Positions 27,867-36,610 of a stretch of 64,000 bases of DNA are shown piece after piece. The position numbers and the translations under genes were made by a program. Within the stretch, counting starts at the first letter, position 1, and the number at the start of each line of letters is the position of its first letter. The notes beneath the pieces are model-generated. The model was not told where the DNA came from. It saw nothing but the letters and a program-made list of their open reading frames with translations, and made no database searches. Origin of the DNA: Anaerostipes hadrus ATCC 29173 = JCM 17467 (GTDB lineage Bacteria > Bacillota > Clostridia > Lachnospirales > Lachnospiraceae); assembly GCF_030296915.1 (NCBI RefSeq), contig NZ_AP028031.1:2492001-2556000 (forward strand), given 5' to 3'.

Positions 27867-27985
27867 GGGGTTTTTCGATTTTTTTTGCATGTTTTTGATA
27901 AAATACAAAATGTAGTGTTTTCTGTATGAGTATTACCGTTTTAGACACAAGATAATCTTGTTTTTTATATTTTTTTGCATAAATG

Positions 27986-28028
27986 AAAACGAGTTCTTTC
28001 CTTATTATATATAGAAAGAACTCGTTTT
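27986..28028 (-). terminator. Terminator of the hxl-dha-PTS operon
   Basis: A perfect 15-bp inverted repeat (27986-28000 with 28014-28028) and a 13-nt loop, 22 bp after the hxlB stop. T-rich sequence on both flanks makes it potentially bidirectional. Its loop and right arm form one copy of the 32-bp repeat found again at 38332-38363. Confidence 0.75.
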
Positions 28029-28034
28029 GCAATT
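28003..28034 (+). repeat. 32-bp direct repeat, left copy, bounding the sugar island
   Basis: Identical over 32 bp to 38332-38363. It covers the loop and one arm of the terminator at 27986-28028. The two copies enclose 10.3 kb of accessory sugar genes. Confidence 0.9.
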
Positions 28035-28049
28035 CTTGTTTTGTTTTAC

Positions 28050-28610
28050 TTATTCCATATTTGCATGTCTCTTGAACAGATCTTCACTGTTCTGGTTTGT
28101 GATTCTCATCAGATCCATTACCATTGCATCATATGTGATCCAGCTTAATTCTTCAAAGGAAGAGCCGGATGCCTGAACACTTCCTCCTTTATTCTGATCC
28201 ACACATTTTTCTGTTACTCCAGGAATCTTAATGATCGCATCCGCCATAGATCCGATTTTATTTTCTGGGAACATGGTAAGAGTCGCTACTTTTGCTCCCT
28301 GATCCTTAGCTTTTTTTGCATTTGATACAAGACTTGCTGTATTTCCTGAACCCGATCCCAAAATCAGAAGATCACCTTCCTGAATTGATGGTGTTGTAGG
28401 TTCACCAACAAAATATACTGTATATCCAAGATGCATCAATCTGTTTGAAAATCCTCTTGCTGCAAATCCTGAACGCCCTGCACCTCCAACAAAGATTCTT
28501 TTCGCTTCTGTGATCAGTTTTTCTACTGATTCTAAACCTTCATTATCAATCTGCTTTGCATTTCCTTTTAATTCATCAAGAATCGCAAAAATATTCTTTG
28601 CTTCTGACAT
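28050..28610 (-). CDS. hxlB: 6-phospho-3-hexuloisomerase
   Basis: A 186-residue SIS-domain isomerase (PHI) that interconverts D-arabino-3-hexulose 6-phosphate and fructose 6-phosphate in the ribulose monophosphate pathway. The SIS core is GGAGRSGFAARGFSNRLMHL, then LILGSGSGNTASLV; the C-terminal SSFEELSWITYDAMVMD carries the usual catalytic region. It is the last gene of the PTS-dha-hxl operon, 58 bp after hxlA. In non-methylotrophs the pair serves formaldehyde removal or pentose supply; the role here is open. Confidence 0.93.
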   Translation of the reverse strand: MSEAKNIFAILDELKGNAKQIDNEGLESVEKLITEAKRIFVGGAGRSGFAARGFSNRLMHLGYTVYFVGEPTTPSIQEGDLLILGSGSGNTASLVSNAKKAKDQGAKVATLTMFPENKIGSMADAIIKIPGVTEKCVDQNKGGSVQASGSSFEELSWITYDAMVMDLMRITNQNSEDLFKRHANME

Positions 28611-28668
28611 ACCATAACCTCCTGACTGAGTTTCTTTCTATTTGTTAATACCTTTTATATCTTTTAAT

Positions 28669-29295
28669 TTATAACATTGCTTCTTTGATCGCTTTTGCTT
28701 CTGCAACTGGATCTTCTGCATTTCCGATCGCACTTCCAACAATTACGATATCTGGTTTTAACTCTACGTATTTCGCGATTGTTTTGCTGCTGATTCCACC
28801 TGCTACTGCAATTTCAGCTTTCTTAGAGCTTTCCTTCATAACTTTCAGATCACCAATCGGTTCTCTTCCGACTGCCTGTGCATCTGCACCTGTATGAACT
28901 GCTAATACATCAACTCCAACTTCTTCAAGTTCTGCGACTTTTGCTGGGATATCTTCGATCGTGATCATATCAACAACTAATTTCTTTCCATAGTCCTGTG
29001 TTGCTTTGAATGCACCTTTGACTGTTAAAAGGTCTGCTGCTGCACATACTGTTACATAGTCTGCTCCTGCTTTGATTGCATTCTCAGTTTCTAAGTAACC
29101 ACCATCCATGATCTTGCAGTCTGCTAAAACTTCTTTGTCTGGGAATTCTTTTTTCATTCTTTCTACTGCATTATTTCCTGCGTCCAGACAAATTGGTGTT
29201 CCAACTTCAATAATATCGATATAATCTTTTACCTTTTCTACAAGTTTGATTGCTTCTTCTGTTTTCATTTCATCTAAAGCTAACTGTAATTTCAT
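28669..29295 (-). CDS. hxlA: 3-hexulose-6-phosphate synthase
   Basis: A 208-residue TIM-barrel enzyme of the OMP decarboxylase superfamily. It condenses formaldehyde with ribulose 5-phosphate, or cleaves in reverse. The DxKxxD metal/substrate motif is D59-C-K61-I-M-D64. The C-terminal AVAGGISSKTIAKYV supplies phosphate binding. The close relative 3-keto-L-gulonate-6-phosphate decarboxylase is an alternative, but adjacency to hxlB favours the synthase. It lies 17 bp after dhaK. Confidence 0.9.
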   Translation of the reverse strand: MKLQLALDEMKTEEAIKLVEKVKDYIDIIEVGTPICLDAGNNAVERMKKEFPDKEVLADCKIMDGGYLETENAIKAGADYVTVCAAADLLTVKGAFKATQDYGKKLVVDMITIEDIPAKVAELEEVGVDVLAVHTGADAQAVGREPIGDLKVMKESSKKAEIAVAGGISSKTIAKYVELKPDIVIVGSAIGNAEDPVAEAKAIKEAML

Positions 29296-29311
29296 TTCTT
29301 TTCCCTCCAGT

Positions 29312-30307
29312 CTAGTAATTCTTCATTCCGATCGGCACTGCCGGTTCTGATAAAAGTTCTTTTATTTCGTCATCTAAATCTACAATTGTCAGAGATGCTC
29401 CATTCATATCCAGCGATGTTACATAATTCCCGATATAAGTTTTCCATACTTTGTGCCCAGCCTTTGCTAACACTTTTTCTACTTCATCGTAAAGCACATA
29501 TAATTCCATCACTGGTGTTGCTCCTAAACCAGAAAGCATCACTGCAACTTCTTTTCCTTCTTCAAAATCAAAATCATTTAAAATGGTTTCTGCCATTTCC
29601 TGTGCCATTTCACTTGCCGATTTTAATTTTTCCACTTTTGTTCCGGCCTCGCCATGATGTCCTACTCCAAATTCCATCGTTCCATCTTCGATCTTAAAAT
29701 TTGAATGTCCTAATGCCGGGATCACACATGGTTCCAATCCAACACAAATGCTTTTTGTGCGGTTGACTACATTTTGGGCTGATGCGATAACATCATCAAG
29801 ACTTCCGCCTTTTGCTGCTCTTGCTCCACCTACTTTCCACATGAAAAATCCACCAGCAATTCCATGTCTTTGTTCTTTTACTGCCTTTGGTGCAGATGCT
29901 ACATCATCATTTGCAACGACATATTTTACTTCGATGTCATCATCTTCTGCCATCTGAACTGCCATCTTTACATTCATGTTGTCTCCGGCATAATTCCCAA
30001 ATAATACTGCAACTCCTTCTCCCTGATCAGCATCTACGATCGCATCATAAAATGCCAGTGCAGGGGGAGATGCAAACACTTCACCGATTGCGACACTGTC
30101 AAGCATTCCGTCTCCAAGATAACCTACGAATGCGGGTTCGTGCCCGCTTCCTCCTCCGGTTATCACTCCAACTTTTCCTTTTTTCATCTCTTTCATGGAA
30201 ATGACATGATCATTTTCTTCTGAAAATCTAACTTCTGGATTAGCCTTTACCAGACCTTTTAACATATCATCTACGATGAAATCTGGATTATTTACAAATC
30301 TCTGCAT
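29312..30307 (-). CDS. dhaK: Dihydroxyacetone kinase subunit DhaK
   Basis: A 331-residue substrate-binding subunit of PTS-type dihydroxyacetone kinase. It binds the ketone covalently through a histidine: H218 lies in GVGHHGEAGT, at the same number as in E. coli DhaK. The glycine-rich GGGSGHEPAFVGYLGDGM and the NYAGDNMNVKMA segment are family marks. It lies 6 bp after dhaL. Relatives act on erythrulose or other ketoses, so the substrate need not be dihydroxyacetone. Confidence 0.93.
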   Translation of the reverse strand: MQRFVNNPDFIVDDMLKGLVKANPEVRFSEENDHVISMKEMKKGKVGVITGGGSGHEPAFVGYLGDGMLDSVAIGEVFASPPALAFYDAIVDADQGEGVAVLFGNYAGDNMNVKMAVQMAEDDDIEVKYVVANDDVASAPKAVKEQRHGIAGGFFMWKVGGARAAKGGSLDDVIASAQNVVNRTKSICVGLEPCVIPALGHSNFKIEDGTMEFGVGHHGEAGTKVEKLKSASEMAQEMAETILNDFDFEEGKEVAVMLSGLGATPVMELYVLYDEVEKVLAKAGHKVWKTYIGNYVTSLDMNGASLTIVDLDDEIKELLSEPAVPIGMKNY

Positions 30308-30313
30308 GTTTAA

Positions 30314-30955
30314 TCATTCACCTTCTTCCAGCAATCTCAAGGATGCATCTGCAATCGCTTTTAATATCAAGTAACATGATGTTGCTCCTGCATCCTGATG
30401 TCCTCTAGATCGTTCTCCTAAACGGCTTGCTCTTCCTATTTTAGCTACCATTGTTTTTGTAGATTCCAATCCTTTCTCTGCCACTTCTGTCATCGCCTTT
30501 AATGCCTGTTTAAAATCTGACTTGTTGCTTTCATATGCTTCAATCGCAGGAGATAAAACATCGATTAATGTTTTATCTCCTGGTTTAGCATCTGTCAGAT
30601 CAGATAAATTAGAATAGGCTTTACAAAGCATTTCTGACATAACCTGACTGTCAATGACTTCCATTTTTTTTGATGCAACACTAAGGCCTCTGAAAAAACT
30701 TCCATATAAAGGTCCCATAGAACCTCCGATTTTGCTGATCAAAATCTTACTGATTGTCAGAAAACCTTGGCTCATATTGACACCATCTTTCTTTTCAAGC
30801 TCTTCCTGAGCAAAAGTCATTCCCTTGTTCATGTTAATACCATGATCTCCGTCACCAGCTTCTCCATCAATTTGACTTAGGTAATCTCTGTTTTCTTGAA
30901 TTGTACTGATAACTTTATCCACTAATTTTATGCCATCTTTGTTTGTAAACTCCAT
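30314..30955 (-). CDS. dhaL: Dihydroxyacetone kinase subunit DhaL
   Basis: A 213-residue helical-barrel subunit that holds ADP as cofactor and passes phosphate to the DhaK-bound ketone. The Mg-binding aspartates lie in GEAGDGDHGINMNKG (D35, D37), and SMGPLYGSFFRG plus GRASRLGERSRGHQDAGA close the nucleotide site. PTS-type DhaL needs phosphate from DhaM; no DhaM gene is in the window. The mannose-family IIA of the same operon, structurally related to DhaM, may replace it; this is inference. Confidence 0.92.
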   Translation of the reverse strand: MEFTNKDGIKLVDKVISTIQENRDYLSQIDGEAGDGDHGINMNKGMTFAQEELEKKDGVNMSQGFLTISKILISKIGGSMGPLYGSFFRGLSVASKKMEVIDSQVMSEMLCKAYSNLSDLTDAKPGDKTLIDVLSPAIEAYESNKSDFKQALKAMTEVAEKGLESTKTMVAKIGRASRLGERSRGHQDAGATSCYLILKAIADASLRLLEEGE

Positions 30956-30974
30956 TTATTTGTTTCCTCCAGTT

Positions 30975-31820
30975 TTAGAAAATACCGAAAAATGCTCCTA
31001 CTAATGAAACTGCAACGATCATTAGCATGATAACAACCATGTTCTGGTTTTTCTTATTTAACCACCAGTAAACTGCTAATACCGCTAATAATGGTAATAA
31101 TCCCGGTACAATTCCATCTAAGATATTCTGAATAACATATGGTTCATTTCCTTTACCAAATGTGAACTGAAGTGGTGTAGACAATTTCACATATGTTGAT
31201 GATAATGCACCCATCATATAAATACCAAGCGCACTTGCCGCTGTTAATAACTGCTGAATCTTACCAGATCCTAATATACTACGTACAGATGAACGTCCTT
31301 TGCGATAACCAAATGCTGCAAAGTTTGTTCCGATGATCATCTGAATGATCGGCAATAATAATAATACGAAACATCCAATTGGACTTCCCTGTGCAGATAA
31401 TGTTGCACCTAAAGCGAAGATGATCGGTTTAAATGTTGCCCAGTCTAAGGAATCTCCAACACCTGCCATAGGTCCCATTAATCCAGATTTAACACTCGTG
31501 ATAGTTTCATCATCGATTGGGGCTCCTTTTGCTTTCTGCTCTTCCATGGCGATCGTAATACCATTGATCACAGATCCAAATACAGCTTCTGTGTTGTAAA
31601 ATACCATGTGACGTTTTAATGCTGCTGTAAAATCTTCTTTTTTCTTATACAGTTTCTTAAAGATCGGGATCAGTGACATACAAAATCCTAACGCCTGTAA
31701 ACGTTCATAAGAAATTCCTGTTTCTGCAAAAAAGTAATATGTTAACCAGCTTTTCTTGACATCTTTTTCTGTAATCTCTTCTGGGAGATATTCCTGTTCT
31801 AATTTCTTTTCTTCTGCCAT
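30975..31820 (-). CDS. PTS mannose/fructose/sorbose family transporter subunit IID
   Basis: A 281-residue membrane subunit. The N-terminal cytoplasmic part (WLTYYFFAETGISYERLQAL) and FYNTEAVFGSVINGITIAME are typical, followed by SGLMGPMAGVGDSLDWATFK and hydrophobic C-terminal segments. IID and IIC together form the sugar channel of Man-family PTS. It starts 4 bp after IIC. The substrate cannot be read from sequence; the operon suggests a hexitol or ketose. Confidence 0.94.
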   Translation of the reverse strand: MAEEKKLEQEYLPEEITEKDVKKSWLTYYFFAETGISYERLQALGFCMSLIPIFKKLYKKKEDFTAALKRHMVFYNTEAVFGSVINGITIAMEEQKAKGAPIDDETITSVKSGLMGPMAGVGDSLDWATFKPIIFALGATLSAQGSPIGCFVLLLLPIIQMIIGTNFAAFGYRKGRSSVRSILGSGKIQQLLTAASALGIYMMGALSSTYVKLSTPLQFTFGKGNEPYVIQNILDGIVPGLLPLLAVLAVYWWLNKKNQNMVVIMLMIVAVSLVGAFFGIF

Positions 31821-31824
31821 AACC

Positions 31825-32568
31825 TTACGCCTCCTCTGCTTTTTTATTTGAGAATGTCATAACAAGTAAAATGACACAAACTCCGAATATTGCTGCTTCA
31901 AATACAGTAATTTTACTAACAATTACAAGGAAATATCCAACAAAGAATAATGGCATTAATTGTTTCTTTCCGATTACAAATAATGTTAACGCAAATCCTA
32001 ATGCTGGAAGTAAACCACCAGCTACACTGAATCCTTCTGTTAACCATGTTGGTACTGAGTTCATGAAATTCTGCACTGCATCTGCTCCGTACATATTTGC
32101 TAAGAATGGCACTGGGAATCTCATGAAGAAACTTAAGATTGTTGGAAGTACTACGTTACAAATTACGATTCCTTTTGCATTTCCGTCTTCTGCGTATTTA
32201 TCTCCCATATGTACAAATACTACATTGACTGTTTTTCTGATCTGATCTAAGAATACACCAAGTACTCCAACCGGTACTGCAAGTGTGATTGACTGTGCAC
32301 TTGTCATACCTGCACTTAATGCGATTGGAATAGCTATCAAACCTGCTAAACAATCATCCGCTGGAAGGTTTGATCCAGCAGCAACTAATCCAATATAAAG
32401 AATCTGAACAGCTGCTCCAATAATGATTGCCTGTTTGACATCTCCCATGATCAGACCAATCCATAATGCTGCTACTAATGGCTGACGTAATGCATGTGTA
32501 AATGCATATCCAACGTCAGTTTTCATGATCCAGTAATAAATTCCCGTAAAAATACTAACACCTAACAT
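31825..32568 (-). CDS. PTS mannose/fructose/sorbose family transporter subunit IIC
   Basis: A 247-residue polytopic membrane protein with ALRQPLVAALWIGLIMGDVK near the N-terminus and the GAAVQILYIGLVAAGSNLPA motif, both typical of Man-family IIC. It is 3 bp downstream of IIB and works with IID as the translocator. Confidence 0.94.
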   Translation of the reverse strand: MLGVSIFTGIYYWIMKTDVGYAFTHALRQPLVAALWIGLIMGDVKQAIIIGAAVQILYIGLVAAGSNLPADDCLAGLIAIPIALSAGMTSAQSITLAVPVGVLGVFLDQIRKTVNVVFVHMGDKYAEDGNAKGIVICNVVLPTILSFFMRFPVPFLANMYGADAVQNFMNSVPTWLTEGFSVAGGLLPALGFALTLFVIGKKQLMPLFFVGYFLVIVSKITVFEAAIFGVCVILLVMTFSNKKAEEA

Positions 32569-32571
32569 ATG

Positions 32572-33066
32572 TTATCCCCTCACTTTCTTCGCCGCACCAT
32601 CCAGTGATAATTTTTTCTCTTCTGGTGTTACCTGAAATGTTACTTCTGCTCCAGTATCTTGAATTGATAAAAGATCCTGTACATCTTTCTCATCAATAGA
32701 AATTCCTTTTACAACCGATGTTCTTCCATTTCCGCTTCCGAGTCCACCGATCTGTACTTGTTTAAATATAATTCCTTTATCCACCACTGACTTGCAGTCT
32801 TCGATGCCTCTGAACAGGACTAATACATTTCCTTTGTCATATTCACCGCCATTTGCATTTGCTACAAAATCATCAATAGAAATTACATCCACCGTCATTC
32901 CCGGAGGTGCTGCCATTACATAAATGTCAGCCATAAATTCGTCTTTTGACAATGCATCATTGACAACTACGATTCTTGTCGCAGAAATCTTGTTACTCCA
33001 TTTCGTAATTACCTGACCGTGAATTAAACGAAAATCGATTCGAACTAATTTAATTCCTTCCATCAT
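32572..33066 (-). CDS. PTS mannose/fructose/sorbose family subunit IIB
   Basis: A 164-residue cytosolic phosphocarrier. The phosphorylated His is H16 in VRIDFRLIHGQVITKW. It receives phosphate from IIA and gives it to the sugar entering through IIC-IID. The start overlaps the IIA stop by 4 bases (ATGA). A second Met directly follows the first, so the start is uncertain by one codon. Confidence 0.94.
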   Translation of the reverse strand: MMEGIKLVRIDFRLIHGQVITKWSNKISATRIVVVNDALSKDEFMADIYVMAAPPGMTVDVISIDDFVANANGGEYDKGNVLVLFRGIEDCKSVVDKGIIFKQVQIGGLGSGNGRTSVVKGISIDEKDVQDLLSIQDTGAEVTFQVTPEEKKLSLDGAAKKVRG

Positions 33067-33482
33067 AGCCCCTTCCTTTCTTTCATTATTTTTCTGATAT
33101 TTCTGACTCCATCTTTTGCCGCATTCATTAAGTCTTCTTCCAACTCATCACCTTTTAACATTCCTCGCTGCATTTCAGCTTCGATCAGCATTGCAAGGTT
33201 CAGTCCTGCAAGTACTGTATAGTTTTTCTCTAATGCAAATCTTGCTGCTGTGTTAGAAGGAGTTCCGCCAAATAAATCTGTTAAAATGATCGTATCATCT
33301 GGTGCCTTATCAAGCAGCTCTTTTAATTCCATCGCCAGATCCATAGGATCGGTACCTTCCATCAACGAAAGACTATAGACATTCTTAAGTTCTCCCGCGA
33401 TCATCTCTGCGCTTCCCTTTACTTCCGCTCCTAATTTTCCATGTGTTATAAGAATTATCCAAGGTTTCATCTCTGTCTGCAT
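33063..33482 (-). CDS. PTS mannose/fructose/sorbose family subunit IIA
   Basis: A 139-residue EIIA-Man domain phosphorylated by HPr at H14 (WIILITHGKLGAEV). TDLFGGTPSNTAARF is the family loop. It is encoded as a separate protein, unlike the fused IIAB of E. coli ManX. DhaM belongs to the same fold, so this protein is a candidate phosphate donor for DhaL. Confidence 0.94.
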   Translation of the reverse strand: MQTEMKPWIILITHGKLGAEVKGSAEMIAGELKNVYSLSLMEGTDPMDLAMELKELLDKAPDDTIILTDLFGGTPSNTAARFALEKNYTVLAGLNLAMLIEAEMQRGMLKGDELEEDLMNAAKDGVRNIRKIMKERKGL

Positions 33483-33508
33483 ACCATTTCCTCCTAAACT
33501 AATTCATG

Positions 33509-34312
33509 TTATCCTCTGGATTTTCCGCCTGTAATATTCATGATCGTTCCAGTGATATATGATGCATGATCTGATAACAAATATGTTACTAAATCTGCGA
33601 TTTCATCTAATTTACCAACTCTTCCTAATGGAATTACTTTCTGATAATCTGTAGAAACACTTCCCGCTTCCTGTCCTCTTGTGTAAGCCAGTTCTTTTAC
33701 ATGTTCTGGATTTCCCATTGGCGTTGGCTCATTGATTCCTGGTGCAACTGCTACGACTCTTACATTATAAGCTCCTAATTCTTTTGCCCAAGATAATGTA
33801 AATGAATTTACCGCTCCTTTTGTTGCTGAATAAATATTCTGTCCTTTAGAACCTTCCATTCCAGCTTCAGAACTCATATTTAAGATTACTCCACTTTTTT
33901 GTTTGATCATAATTCTTGCTGCTGCCTGTGCACAGAACATAACACCTTTTACATTAACACCCATCATGAAATCAAAATCATCTTCACTGTTTTCATGGTT
34001 TGGATCACTATGATAGTAGTCTACTAACATCCTTGGTCTGTTGACTCCAGCGTTATTTACCAAACAATCAAGTTTTCCGAATTTCTCGACTGTTTTATTT
34101 ACCATTTCTTCTACTTCTTCTTTTTTGGTAACATTACATTTTACATACATGACGTTTTCATTATCATCATATGCATCACAGTCTGCCATATCTGCGATTA
34201 CAACTTTTGCATGATTCTTTAATAATGCTTCTACGATATGAGATCCGATTCCCATACTTCCACCAGTTACAATTACCACTTTGTCACTCATGTCAATCCA
34301 CTCTTTACTCAT
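33509..34312 (-). CDS. SDR-family dehydrogenase, sorbitol-6-phosphate 2-dehydrogenase-like
   Basis: A 267-residue short-chain dehydrogenase. The NAD(P) motif is VTGGSMGIGSHI, the NNAG motif CLVNNAGVNRPR, and the active site Tyr-Lys is YSATKGAVNS, preceded by a Ser in NMSSEAG. The long middle insert (YYHSDPNHENSEDDFDF) and PGINEPTPMGNPEHVKELAY match SorD-type sorbitol-6-phosphate dehydrogenases, which give fructose 6-phosphate. It is the first gene of the operon, with GGAGG before ATG 34312. Substrate assignment is moderate. Confidence 0.8.
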   Translation of the reverse strand: MSKEWIDMSDKVVIVTGGSMGIGSHIVEALLKNHAKVVIADMADCDAYDDNENVMYVKCNVTKKEEVEEMVNKTVEKFGKLDCLVNNAGVNRPRMLVDYYHSDPNHENSEDDFDFMMGVNVKGVMFCAQAAARIMIKQKSGVILNMSSEAGMEGSKGQNIYSATKGAVNSFTLSWAKELGAYNVRVVAVAPGINEPTPMGNPEHVKELAYTRGQEAGSVSTDYQKVIPLGRVGKLDEIADLVTYLLSDHASYITGTIMNITGGKSRG

Positions 34313-34637
34313 CAGTTACCTCCTTTTGTTGGCTTTATTTTTTCTCATTCGGATGTTCTGTATAGACGTCCTTACGTCTTAACATAATAGTAACACCACT
34401 TTTTGCAAAAATCAATCCATAAAAACACACAAAAAATCACATCAATTTTCGTCATTTCTTACAAAAATGTGACTTTTTTTGTATTTTGCAATATTTTTTT
34501 CACAAATTTTCTCATTCAGCCCACAATATAAATGTGCTGGTAAATTTTGTTATATTATGATAAGATACAGATATGGAAATTAGTTATACCCCCAATAATT
34601 CCTATATATTTTTTATCTTATTAAACAGAGGTTTTGT
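34313..34637. promoter_or_regulatory. Divergent control region between the PTS operon and gntR
   Basis: A 325-bp AT-rich region without genes. A HutC-type operator GTATAGAC (consensus GT-N-TA-N-AC) lies at 34360-34367, about 48 bp before the dehydrogenase ATG, where it would block the PTS operon. A TATTAT on the minus strand (34391-34396) is a possible -10 with a poor -35. No confident promoter for gntR was found. Confidence 0.55.
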
Positions 34638-35408
34638 ATGAAGAAAAATTCCAAATCAAAAATAAAATCAAACAGTCCGCTTCCTCTTTACTTTCAGATC
34701 AAAGAAGACCTCAAAAGCAAAATAGAAAACGGTATTTTGAACGAAGGTGAGTATTTACCCTCTGAATTTAAACTTATGGAGCGATATGGCGTCAGCCGTC
34801 CTACAATACGACAGGCTGTTGAAAATCTGTGTCAGGAAAATTTTCTTGAGAAACAACGCGGAATCGGTACAATGGTCAAAAGCAAGAATTCCAGACTTTC
34901 CACGAGAAATCTTGGTGATCTGCTCAATTTCAATGAAGAAGCTCAAAAAAAATCCTATATATCTTCAACGGATGTTCTTGAATTTTGTACTGTTCCATCC
35001 AATCCTTCTTTAAAAGAGGTTTTCGGAGACGATGTTTCTTCTTTTTACCGTATCAAACGTCTTCGTTTTCTGGATCACAAACCAGCAGAATTAGTTACAA
35101 CTTATATTCCAAAATATCTGATTGAGAATCTAAACGATTACGATCTTACTAAAAATTCTTTATTTGATATTTTAGAACGCGAAAAGAATATCTACGTTGA
35201 TTATGCCGAAAAACTCCTGCGTGCAGTAAATGTTTCAAAAGATGTTGCAAAATATTTAGAGATCGTACCAAATACAGCCGTCCAGTTTGTTCACACGGTA
35301 ACTTATAATACAAAGGGCATTCCTATTGAGTACTCAGATGCATTTGATGTCAATGAATTTTCAAATTTCAAATTGATCGTTAAAAAAAACAGAGGTCATG
35401 ACTGTTGA
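34638..35408 (+). CDS. GntR-family transcriptional regulator (HutC subfamily, UTRA domain)
   Basis: A 256-residue regulator. The winged helix-turn-helix is at about 15-80 (LPLYFQIKEDLKSKIENGIL, SEFKLMERYGVSRPTIRQA), and the C-terminal UTRA effector domain at about 95-245 (FYRIKRLRFLDHKPAELVTT, IPIEYSDAFDVNEF). HutC-type proteins sense phosphorylated sugars or similar ligands. It is divergent from the PTS-dha-hxl operon, the likely target through the operator at 34360-34367. It ends 27 bp from the mtlD stop, converging with it. Confidence 0.92.
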   Translation: MKKNSKSKIKSNSPLPLYFQIKEDLKSKIENGILNEGEYLPSEFKLMERYGVSRPTIRQAVENLCQENFLEKQRGIGTMVKSKNSRLSTRNLGDLLNFNEEAQKKSYISSTDVLEFCTVPSNPSLKEVFGDDVSSFYRIKRLRFLDHKPAELVTTYIPKYLIENLNDYDLTKNSLFDILEREKNIYVDYAEKLLRAVNVSKDVAKYLEIVPNTAVQFVHTVTYNTKGIPIEYSDAFDVNEFSNFKLIVKKNRGHDC

Positions 35409-35434
35409 GCCATGACCTCTGTTTTTTCTTATTT

Positions 35435-36595
35435 TTACTTGTTGCATTTTTCTTCTAATTCATGATAATTTTTTATGATTTCGTCAAAGATTCTGCTTCC
35501 TTTTTCAATTTCAGTAAAATGTGTAACAGCTTCTTCAATTCCATGTTCTTTGACATATTCTAATAATTCTACAGATTGTTCATCTTCTTTTACATCAAAC
35601 ATAAAAGCAGCTGCAATTCCTTTTATGATCAGTCCATTTTCCAGTCCTCTTTCCTCACATTGCACTGCCGGTCCTACAAGACGATCTTCGTGACCTAATT
35701 TACGAATTGGTGCTCTCGAAATTCTAGCAACAGTATCTGTAACTCCAGGTGTCAGGAATCTGTTTAACGCAAAGTCAATATAGTCTGCCATTTGTTGATG
35801 CGTAAATCCGTGTTTCTTCTCTAATAATACACCGATTTCCAACATAACACTTCTTGTCATTTCCACATTTTCTTCTTTCGCAAAATAATCCTGAATAATA
35901 TCATATCCCATTATATGTGCAATATATCCTGACCAGGCATGTCCCCCATTGATCGTATATAATTTTCTCTCGAGATATTTTTTTAAATTATCTGTATATT
36001 CCGGTCCTTTAATCGGCAGGTTCTGAGGGTCTGCTAATTTATCAACTTCAATTACTAATTCATAGTCTTTTCCTATTTCAATCCCATCACGTCCATCTCT
36101 GTCTGTTCCGAATACCATTCGGTCAACTGCTGTATTTGGCACTGCTGCAATCTGATCTAGTTCTTCTTTGGTAATGATTCCCGTCTTTATGATTTCTTCT
36201 TTTAACATATCTCCACAGAATAATGCATTTTCACAAGGAATTACATTTACTTTCGTTTTTCCTGCTTCTAACCTTGCTTTCAATCCCTGTGCCAGACTTC
36301 TAGCAATCTTTGGGAAATTATCTGCCAAAACTGCTGTTGTTACAAGATCTGCTTCTACGATTGCATCTGTTACTTCTTCTGGTTGTGTGATCGGTGATAA
36401 TGCTGATACGTGGTCAATCTCTTTTCGTTGATAGTTATCTTCGATCAGATATAAATAATAATTGTGGTATTTGTTTAATTCATCATTCAGTTTTTCATTT
36501 ACATCTACAAATGTAATCTCATACCCTGTCTCATGAATCAGGTCGGCAATGAATCCTCTTCCGATCTTCCCCGCTCCAAAGTGTACCGCTTTCAT
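35435..36595 (-). CDS. mtlD: Mannitol-1-phosphate 5-dehydrogenase
   Basis: A 386-residue polyol-specific long-chain dehydrogenase that turns mannitol 1-phosphate into fructose 6-phosphate with NAD. The N-terminal AVHFGAGKIGRGFIADLIHE is the MtlD Rossmann signature, and KLYTINGGHAWSGYIAHIMG carries the catalytic region. No mannitol PTS (MtlA/MtlF) is nearby, so its substrate may enter through the Man-family PTS of the island. It has its own promoter and four helix-phased repeats in the leader. Confidence 0.94.
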   Translation of the reverse strand: MKAVHFGAGKIGRGFIADLIHETGYEITFVDVNEKLNDELNKYHNYYLYLIEDNYQRKEIDHVSALSPITQPEEVTDAIVEADLVTTAVLADNFPKIARSLAQGLKARLEAGKTKVNVIPCENALFCGDMLKEEIIKTGIITKEELDQIAAVPNTAVDRMVFGTDRDGRDGIEIGKDYELVIEVDKLADPQNLPIKGPEYTDNLKKYLERKLYTINGGHAWSGYIAHIMGYDIIQDYFAKEENVEMTRSVMLEIGVLLEKKHGFTHQQMADYIDFALNRFLTPGVTDTVARISRAPIRKLGHEDRLVGPAVQCEERGLENGLIIKGIAAAFMFDVKEDEQSVELLEYVKEHGIEEAVTHFTEIEKGSRIFDEIIKNYHELEEKCNK

Positions 36596-36610
36596 TTGTT
36601 TTCCTCCTTC

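Noticed and set aside
28669..29295. 3-keto-L-gulonate-6-phosphate decarboxylase (UlaD) instead of HxlA
   Set aside because: Same superfamily and motif, but pairing with hxlB and absence of other ula genes favour 3-hexulose-6-phosphate synthase.
35435..36595. Mannitol-specific PTS locus
   Set aside because: mtlD is present but no mtlA or mtlF gene is in the window, so a classical mannitol operon is not supported.
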